A DNA stretch of 12,049 bases from Planctomycetota bacterium (GCA_021106775.1 JAIOTL010000346.1:1-12049); one strand, 5' to 3'; positions 1-7,561 are shown, counted from the stretch's first letter. The notes: generated by a model not told the origin, from the sequence alone. Translations and numbers: made by a program.

Positions 1-503
1 AAACTGAAAATGGCGAGTACAAAGTTTTCTCGAAGTCAGGTAAATCAAAATATTCTGACGTATTCAAACTTATTGATTTTGCAGAGGATTTTGTAAGCGA
101 GATTATTGTCAAGCCATCGGAGCCGACGATTAATTCTAATGAAATCGATTTGAACTTTGCGCAAAAACTGTCCGAAAACCGAAAAATCCCAATTATATTT
201 GGTATAGATACGAATTATATTGACAAAAACGAGCTTTCGGAAATTATGACTCAAACGAAAATTTCCGGTATTTTGGCAGCAAACGTATTTCATAATCCAC
301 AAAGCTCGATGATTAAGCTGAAACGTTGTCTGGAACTGAACTCAATACCAGTTCGCCTGTCAATGAATTGTCTGAAAAAGTATGTATCGAGAAAAACCGG
401 ACAGATTGAAATTAACCTGATTGAAAAAAATCCGAAACAGGACAGCGATATACTGAAAAGAATCGATAAAGCACAGGAAGACGAGGATACACAACAATAT
501 TGA
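1..503 (+). CDS. HisF-like (beta/alpha)8 barrel protein, C-terminal part, divergent
   Basis: The reading frame is open from the window edge (first full codon at base 3), so the N-terminus lies outside; the TTG at 150 is an internal codon, not the likely start. The visible ~166 residues follow the last third of HisF, the cyclase subunit of imidazole glycerol phosphate synthase: a 'KVFSKSGK' stretch, a 'SEIIV' strand, an 'IPIIFG' strand, then 'ISGILAANVFHNPQSS' and 'NSIPVRL', matching the HisF ending 'ADAALAASVFH...GI-VR'. Two HisF signatures are replaced: the DRDGT region reads EPTIN and the SGGAG phosphate loop reads FGIDT. A charged tail of about 45 residues follows the usual HisF end. Family membership by fold looks sound, but ordinary histidine-pathway activity is doubtful. 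The catalytic aspartates near the N-terminus are outside the window. The next gene starts 11 bases downstream, so the two are probably one transcript. Confidence 0.65.
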   Translation, partial: TENGEYKVFSKSGKSKYSDVFKLIDFAEDFVSEIIVKPSEPTINSNEIDLNFAQKLSENRKIPIIFGIDTNYIDKNELSEIMTQTKISGILAANVFHNPQSSMIKLKRCLELNSIPVRLSMNCLKKYVSRKTGQIEINLIEKNPKQDSDILKRIDKAQEDEDTQQY

Positions 504-509
504 AAGGAA
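504..509 (+). promoter_or_regulatory. Ribosome binding site choosing the 515 start
   Basis: AAGGAA lies 5 bases before the ATG at 515. It favours that ATG over the in-frame TTG at 500, which has no comparable site. Confidence 0.6.
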
Positions 510-514
510 ATATT

Positions 515-1378
515 ATGCGTAAAACTATTATACTATTATTGTTGGCAATGATTATTGTTGCAATAACTATTTTCTTAACACTGTTTATTGCAAATCCATC
601 CGCTGAGACAACAATCGTTGAAAAGAGCGAAAACCTAAATGCAACGCTCTGGGTGCAGACTTCGGTTGAATATAAGATGTTAGCGAAAATGGCATACAAA
701 CTCGCTGAGGAAAAGCTGTCAATTGCATTGGATGATAAAAACTGGTCAGCACTTGATGAGGAAAACGCATCCGCGGATTTACCACCTGCGATTATTCTCG
801 ATATTGATGAAACCGTCCTTGATAATTCGCCGTTTCAAGCAAGACTCGTCCAAAAAAATATTCTTTTCAATACAGATTTGTGGGATGAATGGGTTACTGA
901 AGCGCAGGCGGAGATAATTCCAGGCGCGTTGGAATTCATCAAGTTCGCGAAAAGTAAGGGAGTTGCGGTCTTTTACGTTACAAACAGGCTTTTCAAAAAC
1001 GAGCAAGCAACTTTCGAAAACCTAAAATCCTGTGGATTCCCTGTCGAGAGCATAGATGAACTGCTGATGAAAAAGGAAAAGGATGAATGGGGTTCGGATA
1101 AAACCTCGCGTAGGGAGTTTATTGCTGAGAAATATCGAATTTTGATGCTTCTCGGTGACGATATGAACGATTTCGTTTTTCTGGGCAAAGTTACGCCAGT
1201 GAAAAGGCTGGAAGCTGCTGAAAAATATACAGGATTCTGGGGAAAGTCCTGGATAATCCTGCCTAATCCCGCGTATGGCAATTGGGAACGCTCAACCTAC
1301 GGCTATGATTACAAATTATCTGAAAAAGAAATCGTTGATAAGAAGCTGAACCTTTTAATCACAAAACACAGCAAATAA
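515..1378 (+). CDS. Class C acid phosphatase, HAD-IIIB, e(P4) family, membrane-anchored or exported
   Basis: This 287-residue protein has a hydrophobic N-terminal segment (about residues 5-26), so it is exported or anchored facing outward. The typical family cysteine lipobox is not visible, unlike the lipoprotein e(P4) members. The family pre-motif 'NATLWVQTSVEY' is present. HAD motif I is DIDET at 96-100 (nucleophile D96, acid/base D98), motif II is T156 in 'VTNR', a lysine near 196 in 'SDKTSRR' fits motif III, and motif IV is GDDMND at 214-219. The family signature 'LPNPAYGNWE' sits at 250-259. Such enzymes hydrolyse phosphomonoesters, including nucleotides and NMN, outside the cytoplasm. 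Length is close to the family norm. It follows the HisF-like gene by 11 bases and converges with the tricorn-like gene, leaving only 43 bases between them and no obvious terminator. Confidence 0.9.
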   Translation: MRKTIILLLLAMIIVAITIFLTLFIANPSAETTIVEKSENLNATLWVQTSVEYKMLAKMAYKLAEEKLSIALDDKNWSALDEENASADLPPAIILDIDETVLDNSPFQARLVQKNILFNTDLWDEWVTEAQAEIIPGALEFIKFAKSKGVAVFYVTNRLFKNEQATFENLKSCGFPVESIDELLMKKEKDEWGSDKTSRREFIAEKYRILMLLGDDMNDFVFLGKVTPVKRLEAAEKYTGFWGKSWIILPNPAYGNWERSTYGYDYKLSEKEIVDKKLNLLITKHSK

Positions 1379-1421
1379 TTTTGCGTCGAATCGAAGAACA
1401 TTTCTCACGTTACATCGGTAA

Positions 1422-4400
1422 TTATTCAGCTTTTCCAGATGATTTTTTGCGAGCGACCCATTCGGCGTAGAGTTTTTCAAGTTCAGGCTCAATAACATTG
1501 CGTGAAGCCACGTTATACGGACGTTTCTTATGAATCCCATAATACAAAACCTGTTTGCGCAATTCCCGAACCGCACTCACCAGCTGAACATCTGTTTCCA
1601 CTGCCGTATAATACTCCCTGTCAACCAGAACATCAGGCATCCGAGGATTGCCTTCAAGGTCAACACCGTCAACAGTGTAGCATCCATACCCGGGTAGTCT
1701 GATGCTTGTGCCGTCTGAAAGCCTGTAACTGCTGGTGCCAATAACTCCACCGGTTGTCGGCATTCCAATTACAGGTCCAATTCCTAACCTTTGAAATCCT
1801 TCAGAAAATATCTCGGCATTGCTTACCGAATTTTCGTTTGTTATCAGCACGACTGGCTTCTCGTATGAATATCCACGGTAAATATTTTCGCTTATGCGTC
1901 CAAAAGTCCGTACACTGCGCATAATAAACGGTTTTTTATAAAGTATTTCGAGAATATCCCGTGCAGTGTAGCCACCGGTGTTTCCACGCATATCAAGCAC
2001 AAAACCTTTTTTGTTGGTAAAACTGTTGAGTTCACGTTTGAGCTTCAGAACTCCCGCGCTGTTCATGCCTGCGATGTGAATGTAGCCAAATTCGTTGTCC
2101 GAAAGCGTGTCTGTGTTTTCCTTGCAGCGTTTCAGCCAGTTGTCTTTCTGTTTGTACCACATCGACATGCGGCTTTGACCTCTCAGTTTCACAGTGAATT
2201 TCTCATGTTCCGCAGGATTAGGTTTCTCGGAAAGTGTCAGAAAAACTCGTTTGCCCAGCTTCCATCTCAACAAAGTATCAAGGCACACATCGCGTGTAAG
2301 CTCAGTGCCGTCAACCGCGAGAAGATACATGCCGGGCTTGATACCGACTTTCAGTGTATCCGTATCCTCGATGATGTCTTCAATCAGGAATTTTCCCTGC
2401 TCAAACAAAACACGCGGGTTAAAGAATATGCCGAATTCCCCGGTAGTATCACTAGTGCGCGAGTAGCTTTTTCCATAATATCCGGTATGCGAGGAGTTAA
2501 GTGAGCCAAGAAGCTCAGAGTAAATCGAGCTAATCTCGTTATCATTCGAGTTTCCATCGATCATTCTGCGATAAAATTTAGCTGCAGGCATCCACTCGCG
2601 AATTTTCTCGGATGAATAGTAATAATTCTCGAACACCCAAACAGCTTCGTCGTAAATCCCGAGTCTTTGCTTGATAGGGTCAATAATATAATCGAAACGC
2701 ATTGAAATTGCAGAGTTTCGGTTCGTTTTGTGATCGAACTTGTTGATTCTACCAGCATTTCTGAAGCAGATGTAACGACTGTCAGGACTCAGCCAAGGAG
2801 AATCCTTACTGCCAGGAATCACTGCAAGTTTCCGATGCCCTGCACCGTTGATGCTGCAAGTCCAAAACTGATTATCAATTTTATATATAACTTTCTTTAC
2901 TGTGCCGCTTTTCACGATAATCGGATTCCATTCATCCGTTGGTGCTGTTGAAACCTGCGTCATTTTCTCCCATGCCTTGTCAAATTCCGCACGCCATTTT
3001 TTCGCATCAGCATCGCTGAGAACAGAAGTAACAACTGGTTTTTTCACAACAGGTTTTTTAGGTTTCGTTTGATTTTGCTTTGTCTGTGGCGTTTTTGGTT
3101 GTGTTTGTGCTTGTTTTTTCTTCTTTTCTTCTTCGATTGTGCTTGATTTTATAATCCTGCCAAGTAGTGAGTCAAGTCCGTCTTCAGAATAGCCTGCAAG
3201 CGGTTTCTCATCAAAATTCAAAGTGTATAAATCCCAGTCATGGTCGATGTAAGTTGTGAAAATGATGTTCATTTCATCAGGAGACCAGCACGGATTGTAT
3301 GTGTTGGACTTGAAAAAGGTGAGTTGTCTCGAAGTAATCTTGCTGTCAAGCGAGGCAACCCAGATATTCGCGTTCAGGTCGTTTGCCATCTTTGGTGTAA
3401 ACAGAACGAATCTGCCTGTTGGTGATATGCGGTATTTCGGTTCATCTGTGAGTCCCTGTCTTTCGAAAATACCACCGCTGAAGATTAAAACTTCTTCACC
3501 CGTCTTCATATTTCGTTTCCGCAATTCATTGTCATTGCGAATGTAAAGCATGTTTTTACCGTCCGGGGTTAGAGTCGGCATCATTTCCTGATGCTCAGTT
3601 GCAATAACCGGCGTTAATTTACCTGTTTTGATGTCAGCACTGTAAATATCAGCGTTACCGTTCATTAGCGTAACGAAATAAACTGTTCTGCTGTCTTTGC
3701 TCCAGCAAGGATGGAACTCACGATTTGGCGTAAAAGTAAATCTTTCGGTAAATCCACCTGAAAGGCTCGAACCCACGAAAACATCGCCGTTGTGGATTAC
3801 CGCAACTTTCCGATTATCTGGTGCAATACTGAAATCTGTTATCGAGTCAGATTTAATAACACGTTCCTGCAAAAACTTAACTTGCAGAGGATTGACATCG
3901 ATTTTCAAGGTTTTTTCAGAGGCAATTGTCATTGTTTCAGGATTAACAACATAATAATTAATTCCTCCAATACCGTTCTCGATTGCAATGTGCCACATAT
4001 CTTTAAGGAAAACAACATTTGTTGAACGCAGAGGGAATCTCGAAATGGGTGAAGGGATAATGAGTTTTGGTGTAAGAGCGTCTGGCGCATCATTTAACGG
4101 GTCAATCATGAAAATTCCGTTATTTCCAAGAATTTTTTGGTTTTTTGTCGGGTATGAAGAATATAGCAGCACATTACGCTGTTTTTTCGGGTGCCATACG
4201 AATTTCGGTGCAGAATCCGCAAACATATTATCCGTGAGCTTGCGATAATTGCTGAGCTCGCCAGAGTCAAAGTCTGCCATCCAAATCTCAGAATCACCAT
4301 ACCCAGAATATGCAGGGCGTCGATACCCAATAGAAGCACCACTCATCTCAAAGGCAACATGTTTCATGTCCGTGGTAACTGTAGGAGAACTCTCAGATTC

Positions 4401-4907
4401 CTTGTATGAATGCATGAGCCGAACGGGTGTCGTTAATTTTTCTGTCGAAGTCATGAAAATGTCAGAACGAGTTTCGCGAGAGCCATAATAAAAAACATAT
4501 TTACCATCAGGAGTAACTTCCGATACATATTCACTAGTATGATACGATGTCAAGCGTGTCGGCATACCGCCTTCGATTGAAATTCGGAATATATCGTAAT
4601 TATCAGCATAATTGGCGATATATAGAAGTTCTTTTGAGTTTGGCATCCAGATTGGTTTTATTTCACGTGCTGGATGTGCTGAAACCCTTCTGACATCTGA
4701 CCCATCAACATTTGCGACCCAAATATTACCCTGTGCGGAGAATGCCAACTTTGTTCCGTCAGGCGAAATGGCTGGATGACGCAGACGCACAACTGGTGAA
4801 TCGTCGGTCAAAACATTTTCCAGGTTTAATTTAGTATTTGTATCTGCAACTATGAAAGCTGTAAGAGACAAAAGCAGCATCATTGCAATCACGTTGAAGT
4901 TACGCAT
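1422..4907 (-). CDS. Tricorn protease homologue, periplasmic S41 peptidase with propellers and PDZ
   Basis: A 1161-residue protein with a Sec signal peptide (residues 1-21, cleavage near FIVA/D). Residues ~35-350 and ~355-580 carry repeated PD40/TolB-type blades ('ISPDGTKLAF', 'VTPDGKYVFY', 'WSPDEMNIIF'), consistent with tricorn's two propellers that gate peptide entry. A low-complexity Lys/Gln/Pro/Thr linker spans ~592-626. The C1 helical domain lies near 735-815, a PDZ domain near 825-895, and the S41 core near 935-1100. Tricorn catalytic positions can be matched: S806-H807 in 'NSSHTGY', nucleophile S1029 in 'NSVSNAE', and E1085 in 'DLEGNPRMPD'. It probably degrades peptides or unfolded proteins in the periplasm, whereas the archaeal founder is cytosolic. 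The start is supported by GGAGGA at 4911-4916. It is transcribed alone, divergent from the DUF1858 gene. Confidence 0.93.
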   Translation of the reverse strand: MRNFNVIAMMLLLSLTAFIVADTNTKLNLENVLTDDSPVVRLRHPAISPDGTKLAFSAQGNIWVANVDGSDVRRVSAHPAREIKPIWMPNSKELLYIANYADNYDIFRISIEGGMPTRLTSYHTSEYVSEVTPDGKYVFYYGSRETRSDIFMTSTEKLTTPVRLMHSYKESESSPTVTTDMKHVAFEMSGASIGYRRPAYSGYGDSEIWMADFDSGELSNYRKLTDNMFADSAPKFVWHPKKQRNVLLYSSYPTKNQKILGNNGIFMIDPLNDAPDALTPKLIIPSPISRFPLRSTNVVFLKDMWHIAIENGIGGINYYVVNPETMTIASEKTLKIDVNPLQVKFLQERVIKSDSITDFSIAPDNRKVAVIHNGDVFVGSSLSGGFTERFTFTPNREFHPCWSKDSRTVYFVTLMNGNADIYSADIKTGKLTPVIATEHQEMMPTLTPDGKNMLYIRNDNELRKRNMKTGEEVLIFSGGIFERQGLTDEPKYRISPTGRFVLFTPKMANDLNANIWVASLDSKITSRQLTFFKSNTYNPCWSPDEMNIIFTTYIDHDWDLYTLNFDEKPLAGYSEDGLDSLLGRIIKSSTIEEEKKKKQAQTQPKTPQTKQNQTKPKKPVVKKPVVTSVLSDADAKKWRAEFDKAWEKMTQVSTAPTDEWNPIIVKSGTVKKVIYKIDNQFWTCSINGAGHRKLAVIPGSKDSPWLSPDSRYICFRNAGRINKFDHKTNRNSAISMRFDYIIDPIKQRLGIYDEAVWVFENYYYSSEKIREWMPAAKFYRRMIDGNSNDNEISSIYSELLGSLNSSHTGYYGKSYSRTSDTTGEFGIFFNPRVLFEQGKFLIEDIIEDTDTLKVGIKPGMYLLAVDGTELTRDVCLDTLLRWKLGKRVFLTLSEKPNPAEHEKFTVKLRGQSRMSMWYKQKDNWLKRCKENTDTLSDNEFGYIHIAGMNSAGVLKLKRELNSFTNKKGFVLDMRGNTGGYTARDILEILYKKPFIMRSVRTFGRISENIYRGYSYEKPVVLITNENSVSNAEIFSEGFQRLGIGPVIGMPTTGGVIGTSSYRLSDGTSIRLPGYGCYTVDGVDLEGNPRMPDVLVDREYYTAVETDVQLVSAVRELRKQVLYYGIHKKRPYNVASRNVIEPELEKLYAEWVARKKSSGKAE

Positions 4908-5048
4908 GAATCCTCCGGAATTATCAATATGTTATTTTGAAATAGAGAACAATTTTAAGACCCTGAATGAGAAATTATACTTATTTCTTCAATTATTGTT
5001 TGATGCTGAAATATTCCAATGAAACTGCAAGTTAAATATAATGGTTTG

Positions 5049-5130
5049 TGTCATTCCTGCGAAAGCAGGAATCCAGTAACACTGAATTAATCTTGTATTC
5101 GCTGGATTCCCAATCAAGTTGGGAATGACA
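5049..5130 (+). repeat. 82-bp double-hairpin repeat, copy 1
   Basis: The element begins TGTCATTCC and ends with its reverse complement GGAATGACA. Left hairpin: stem 5053-5060/5065-5072 with a GAAA loop. Right hairpin: stem 5106-5113/5119-5126 with a TCAAG loop. Between them CCAG and CTGG flank a 25-base core at 5077-5101. It resembles the widespread 'GTCATTCC..GGAATCCAG' palindromic repeats of bacteria and the Neisseria dRS3 pattern (ATTCCC-N-GGGAAT). It lies between two divergent genes. There is no T-run after either stem, so it is a poor terminator. Confidence 0.9.
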
Positions 5131-5193
5131 GAAAATTATTTCTGTTCCACTATCAATGCTGTAGGTGAAATATAAATAAACGGGGAGTTTTCG

Positions 5194-5409
5194 ATGATTC
5201 AGGATACAGACACAATTGAGAACATTTTATCACGTTATCCGCAGACGCTGAAAGTTTTTCAGGATTTCGGAATACCCGCCATCGCTTGTGGCGAGCCAAT
5301 CTGGGGCACAATCCGCGAGAATGCGAAACAATACAAAGTTGATGACATTGACGCATTAATGAGTGCATTAAACGAAGCTTCAAAAGGGAACTCATTTTTG
5401 GTAAAATAA
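5194..5409 (+). CDS. DUF1858-type small protein, one cysteine lost
   Basis: This 71-residue protein matches the DUF1858 / hybrid-cluster-associated domain pattern in which 'T-I--IL-RYP-T--VF--FGI' is followed by a cysteine motif and a helical 'TI-E-A' half. Residues 1-27 give the first helix and turn, followed by 'PAIACGEPIWGTI' and a second helical part to about residue 65. Family members usually carry CxxC here; this one keeps only the second cysteine and has alanine at the first. That argues against a dithiol/disulfide pair and leaves a possible single-thiol or structural role. The start is supported by GGGGAG at 5182-5187, 6 bases before ATG. The toroid gene starts 67 bases later and could be co-transcribed. 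Its precise role is unknown. Confidence 0.8.
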   Translation: MIQDTDTIENILSRYPQTLKVFQDFGIPAIACGEPIWGTIRENAKQYKVDDIDALMSALNEASKGNSFLVK

Positions 5410-5467
5410 AGATACAAAATCTTGATTACATCGTATAAATTATGATTATGAAGAAATGAGTAAAGTT

Positions 5468-5471
5468 GAGG
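5468..5471 (+). promoter_or_regulatory. Ribosome binding site choosing the 5477 start
   Basis: GAGG with 5 bases to the ATG at 5477 matches the spacing used throughout the window. The upstream in-frame ATG at 5456 has only GAAGAA directly against it. Starting at 5477 also places the hydrophobic signal segment at the N-terminus. Confidence 0.6.
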
Positions 5472-5476
5472 AAACA

Positions 5477-6745
5477 ATGAAGCACGGATTCGCAATATTG
5501 GCAATAATCATCTTCTCGACATTTTGGCTATTTGGAATGAATGATTTATCACGAAATATCTGCAATATAGATAAAACGGGTGTTTCGTACAAAATTTCAC
5601 AGAAATCAACTGATGATATTGTTGAAATTGTTGACGATGATGCAGAATTAAAACTAAAAACATCCGCAGCAGTCCAGAAAGCGTTTCGGTTCCTTGCTGA
5701 CAGCCAGAGCAAACACGGATATTGGCTTTGCGATGTGGGTTACAAGCTCAATGATTCGTACCAGATTACGAAAACGCGTGGCAAGCATCCGGGCATAACG
5801 TCAATTGCTTGTCTTGCGTTCATGGCGAATGGTCATTTTCCCGGGCGTGGACATTATGGCGATGTTGTGCGCAAAGGGCTGAATTTTGTACTCGGTACAA
5901 TAAAAGACGGCGATCTCGACCCGAAAAACCCGGGCTATGCAAGTTTTGACGGCACTCGTATGTATTCTCATGCTTTTGCAACGCTTTTCTTGGCGGAGAT
6001 TCTGGGCATGGCAAATTTCTCGGCACAAATCGAAAAACTTATACACGAAAAACTCGTGCTGGCAGTTAAACTCATCGTTAAATCGCAAAACGAGCTTGGT
6101 GCATGGAGATATCAGCCAAACGCAACTGATGCTGATACTTCGATTGCGGTTTGTCAGCTTCAGGCATTGAGAGCTGCTCGAAATGTGGGATTGAAGATAC
6201 CGAAGAAAACAATTGCACGAGTTAAGGAATTTATTGCTCGTTCTTATGAGAACCGCAACGGGAGCTTTTATTATCAGTACAACGAGCAAGAACGTTTCGG
6301 TTCGAGGGCAAGCTGGACATTAACCGCAGCAGGGATTTGCGCGATGCAGCAGGCTGGTCAATATCAGTCTTTTCACCGGAAAGACGATTTAATTTCTCTT
6401 GAAAAATCGATTAAATATCTTGAGGATGGGTTATACAACCACGATAGACTCTCACGTACTAATTATTATTCGTACAATTCACCAACATACCGCAGTTTTT
6501 TCGGTAATGTTCCACGCTATGATTATTTTTACGGACATTATTATGCAGCCCAAGCGATTTACCAGTTCAGCATCAAGAAGAAATCGCTCTGGAAAGACTG
6601 GTTTAAGCGGGTTCGCAAGGATTTTCTAACGCTTCAGCGCAGCAATGGTTCATGGACAGACCAGGTTGGCGTGAATTATGCAACGGCGATGGCTGCACTC
6701 ATATTGCAAATTCATCACGAGTATCTGCCGATTTTCCAAAAATAA
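5477..6745 (+). CDS. Exported alpha/alpha-toroid protein with prenyltransferase/squalene-oxidase repeats
   Basis: A 422-residue protein with a hydrophobic N-terminus (about residues 4-20) indicating export or anchoring. It contains repeats of the terpenoid-cyclase toroid type, including QW-like QxxxGxW motifs at Q77-W83 ('QSKHGYW'), Q204-W210 ('QNELGAW') and Q387-W393 ('QRSNGSW'). Around 218-222 the sequence reads DADTS, followed by 'IAVCQLQAL'. This resembles the 'DTS-...-LQALK-A' repeat of secreted PVC-type homologues and lacks the full DxDDTA motif of class II triterpene cyclases, so cyclisation of squalene is unlikely. A strikingly tyrosine-rich stretch lies near 329-363. Its function is unknown; binding or processing of an exported lipid or peptide is only a guess. 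It ends 69 bases before the second 82-bp repeat. Confidence 0.82.
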   Translation: MKHGFAILAIIIFSTFWLFGMNDLSRNICNIDKTGVSYKISQKSTDDIVEIVDDDAELKLKTSAAVQKAFRFLADSQSKHGYWLCDVGYKLNDSYQITKTRGKHPGITSIACLAFMANGHFPGRGHYGDVVRKGLNFVLGTIKDGDLDPKNPGYASFDGTRMYSHAFATLFLAEILGMANFSAQIEKLIHEKLVLAVKLIVKSQNELGAWRYQPNATDADTSIAVCQLQALRAARNVGLKIPKKTIARVKEFIARSYENRNGSFYYQYNEQERFGSRASWTLTAAGICAMQQAGQYQSFHRKDDLISLEKSIKYLEDGLYNHDRLSRTNYYSYNSPTYRSFFGNVPRYDYFYGHYYAAQAIYQFSIKKKSLWKDWFKRVRKDFLTLQRSNGSWTDQVGVNYATAMAALILQIHHEYLPIFQK

Positions 6746-6814
6746 TTACCGCGCATGAGTTCTTGATATATAATATTCAATGAGCATTAAATGTGTTTGA
6801 AAACTATCTTTTAT

Positions 6815-6896
6815 TGTCATTCCCGTGAAAACGGGAATCCAGCGAATACAAGAGGAAATTAATATTACTGGATTCCCAATCAAGTTGGGAATGACA
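6815..6896 (+). repeat. 82-bp double-hairpin repeat, copy 2, core inverted
   Basis: Same length and ends as copy 1. The left hairpin (6819-6826/6831-6838) keeps the GAAA loop, and its stem bases differ from copy 1 in compensating pairs (CCTGC/GCAGG there, CCCGT/ACGGG here). The right arm, including the TCAAG loop, is identical to copy 1. The 25-base core at 6843-6867 matches copy 1 only as its reverse complement (19 of 25 by my alignment, with the last 11 bases in a row identical). It sits in the 232-base gap between the toroid gene and the Snf7-like gene. No other feature is visible in that gap. Confidence 0.9.
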
Positions 6897-6977
6897 GTTC
6901 ATTGAACACTTTAATACTTTCTTGACTAAGCACTAGTGAGATTTGCAGGATATTGTTGAAAACATGATGGAGATGAC

Positions 6978-7550
6978 ATGGGACTTTTCAAATCGAAAAA
7001 AGACCGCGAATTCGAGAAAAACCTTGAAATAAAAAAGGGTTTCACGAAATTTAGGCGTGAAATTACCTCACTTGAAAAAAACGAGAAAGAGTGGATAGAC
7101 AAATATAAACGTGCCAAGAAACTTAATAACAAGGCAAACATGGATTTCATCAAGGCGAACCTTCGCAAAACATTATCGCTGCGCAAATCGCTTGAAAGCC
7201 AGTTTTTGCTTCTTGAATCCGCGGTTCAAATGAAGAATCAGATGGAAGCTTTTTCGCAGTTTTCCAAGAGCATTTTGGCGATTTCTAACGCGATTTCACA
7301 ATCGTATCAGGAGACGGATATTTCAAAGGTGCAAAAGAATTTTGAGCGAGCGATGTCGCAAGCGGAAACAATGTCGGAAATGATGGATATTTTCCTTGAT
7401 ATGTCTCAGACCACAGTAATTTCCGATGCTGCCAACCTCGATAACATTACCGATGACGACGTTGACAATCTGCTTGAGGAAATTAGTGAAGAAAAAGACA
7501 AAAACCTGATGAAAGAACTGAAGGATATGGAAAACGAGCTTGATAATTGA
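6978..7550 (+). CDS. Snf7/ESCRT-III-like (CHMP-like) protein
   Basis: This 190-residue, soluble, almost wholly helical protein has no signal peptide or membrane segment. It opens with MGLFKSKK, like the short membrane-touching N-terminus of ESCRT-III proteins. A basic helical hairpin spans ~10-75 and helix ~76-110 is rich in Gln, Ser and Met. Residues 115-142 ('ISKVQKNFERAMSQAETM...EMMD') closely resemble the CHMP2/CHMP1 segment 'I---M--FE-Q-E-MD-K--MM'. An acidic region follows (~155-175), then a terminal helix D174-E185 that fits the MIM1 layout DxxLxx-Lxx-, with Glu in place of Arg. Basic-then-acidic polarity and length suit Snf7 rather than PspA/Vipp1: the 'KAEDP' start of PspA is missing. 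By family it would form filaments that remodel membranes. GGAG at 6969-6972 supports the start. The NicO transporter gene follows after 16 bases. No Vps4-like ATPase is in view. Confidence 0.8.
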   Translation: MGLFKSKKDREFEKNLEIKKGFTKFRREITSLEKNEKEWIDKYKRAKKLNNKANMDFIKANLRKTLSLRKSLESQFLLLESAVQMKNQMEAFSQFSKSILAISNAISQSYQETDISKVQKNFERAMSQAETMSEMMDIFLDMSQTTVISDAANLDNITDDDVDNLLEEISEEKDKNLMKELKDMENELDN

Positions 7551-7557
7551 CAACCTT

Positions 7558-7561
7558 GGAG
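7558..7561 (+). promoter_or_regulatory. Ribosome binding site choosing the 7567 start
   Basis: GGAG with 5 bases to ATG 7567. It is preferred over the in-frame TTG at 7540, which would overlap the upstream gene and put nine polar residues ahead of the signal peptide. Confidence 0.65.

Noticed and set aside
2076..2504. 142-codon open frame on the plus strand
   Set aside because: Inside the tricorn-like gene on the other strand, whose domains and catalytic residues are intact across this region.
4974..4979. Minus-strand TATAAT as the promoter of the tricorn-like gene
   Set aside because: No convincing -35 lies 16-18 bases away, and such hexamers are expected by chance in AT-rich gaps.
5801..6289. 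162-codon open frame on the minus strand
   Set aside because: Opposite the toroid gene's repeat region, with no recognisable domain or ribosome site.
6815..6896. Second hairpin repeat as a rho-independent terminator for the toroid gene
   Set aside because: Neither stem is followed by a run of T, and an equivalent copy sits upstream of a gene between divergent starts.
6978..7550. Reading the Snf7-like protein as PspA/Vipp1
   Set aside because: The PspA N-terminal pattern (amphipathic start followed by KAEDP and the MIxEME helix) is absent, and the C-terminal half matches CHMP features better. The alternative is kept open in the finding.
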